Assembly (NCBI GenBank): GCA_963825625.1
Contig: CAWGUF010000029.1
Location: 186,001-250,000 of the forward strand
DNA length: 64,000 nucleotides
Source of the DNA: CAMDPA01 sp963825625
Lineage (GTDB): Bacteria; Pseudomonadota; Alphaproteobacteria; Rhizobiales; Hyphomicrobiaceae
Direction of reading: 5' to 3'
Positions 63,627 to 64,000 of this stretch are shown here, piece by piece. Below the pieces are notes generated by a model. It did not search any database and was not told the DNA's origin. It saw only the letters and a list, made by a program, of their open reading frames with translations. A program made the translations under genes and the position numbers. The stretch's first letter is position 1; each line of letters starts with the position of its first letter.

Positions 63627-64000
63627 TCGACGCCGCGGCACCGGACAGCGAGCAGTCACCTCAGCGCCGTGTCATACTCTGCGCCGACGACTTCGCCATC
63701 TCTGACGGCGTGAGCCGCGGCATCGAAGAGTTGGCCGCATTGAACCGGCTGTCAGCAACAAGCGCAATCGTCACCTTGCCGACCTGGCAGCACCACGCAC
63801 CCCACCTGTCAGCCCTGCGCCCGCGCCTGGCGATCGGCTTGCACCTCAACCTTACCCTCGGTGCCCCGACCGGCTCGATGCCTCGCCTCGCCCCCGACAA
63901 CCGGCTGCCGTCCATGCGACGCCTTACGGCATGGAGCCTCTCGGGAAAGATAGACAGGAGCGAGATCGCGGCCGAGGTCGGCCGCCAGCTTGCCCGCTTC
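63623..64000 (+). CDS. ChbG/YdjC-type carbohydrate deacetylase, N-terminal part (runs off the window)
   Basis: GTG 63623 overlaps the glycosyltransferase stop (GTGTGA), so the genes are coupled. The 126 visible residues include RRVILCADDFAISDGVSRGI, with the two metal-binding Asp, and LAIGLHLNLTLGAP, with a metal His, both diagnostic of the ChbG/HpnK/YdjC family. These remove acetyl groups from amino sugars. With the adjacent GtrB-like enzyme it probably modifies a lipid-linked sugar. The C-terminus lies beyond base 64000. Confidence 0.9.
   Translation, partial: MIDAAAPDSEQSPQRRVILCADDFAISDGVSRGIEELAALNRLSATSAIVTLPTWQHHAPHLSALRPRLAIGLHLNLTLGAPTGSMPRLAPDNRLPSMRRLTAWSLSGKIDRSEIAAEVGRQLARF

Noticed and set aside
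1..64000. CRISPR arrays, transposases, phage or plasmid genes
   Set aside because: Scanned for spaced identical repeats and for transposase, integrase, Rep and phage structural signatures; none was recognised. The only tandem array is protein-coding (LRR).

Overview
The window is about 64 kb of GC-rich, gene-dense chromosome from an alphaproteobacterium, most likely of the order Hyphomicrobiales (Rhizobiales). Supporting signs are a glnB-glnA operon behind a sigma-54 promoter, a B12-dependent ribonucleotide reductase (NrdJ), the aat / DUF2155 / NDUFA12 neighbourhood, and small families typical of the group (DUF1491, DUF5330, DUF1244, DUF4846). I saw no phage genes, insertion sequence, plasmid module or CRISPR array. 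One tRNA gene, tRNA-Thr(CGT), is present. The genus cannot be settled from the sequence alone.

Layout. 1-4.6 kb: a partial DUF1254-like gene, small hypotheticals, a peptidoglycan-binding protein, DUF5330, and efp divergent from its lysyltransferase gene epmA. 4.7-13 kb: a dipeptide-type ABC importer (one double ATPase, one binding protein, two permeases) with two isochorismatase-fold amidohydrolases and a class II aldolase; the first hydrolase is broken by eight +1 shifts. 13-21.7 kb: DUF4846, an inverse autotransporter fused to a beta-helix, an M3 oligopeptidase behind a membrane metacaspase with PAN-like modules, and an MFS exporter. 21.7-23.7 kb: a leucine-rich-repeat protein with near-identical 69-bp repeats, flanked by a short direct repeat. 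23.8-31 kb: glnA, glnB, nnrD, a TPR protein and photolyase. 31-41 kb: a UbiD decarboxylase, aat, DUF2155, NDUFA12 and nrdJ, which is split by one +1 shift. 41-50 kb: cell-wall genes (a DPBB/RlpA-like protein and three tandem YafK-type L,D-transpeptidases) around a CinA-like protein, sfsA, exported msrA, an N-formylglutamate amidohydrolase family gene and DUF1244. 50-64 kb: pxpC-pxpB, accA, uspA-DUF2892, an MFS gene, tRNA-Thr, a lipoprotein, an AsmA protein, a MetE-like enzyme, a basic exported protein, a GtrB/DPM-like glycosyltransferase and the start of a ChbG/YdjC deacetylase.

Functional themes are envelope building and remodelling, nitrogen control (GlnB-GlnA), uptake and hydrolysis of an unidentified amide compound, and housekeeping (EF-P modification, DNA precursors, photorepair, fatty-acid synthesis). 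The least ordinary items are the eight same-sign frameshifts in one hydrolase, the metacaspase/oligopeptidase pair, the LRR membrane protein with flanking repeats, the transpeptidase triplet with a long palindrome inside it, and an RlpA-like protein that lacks the usual catalytic residues.
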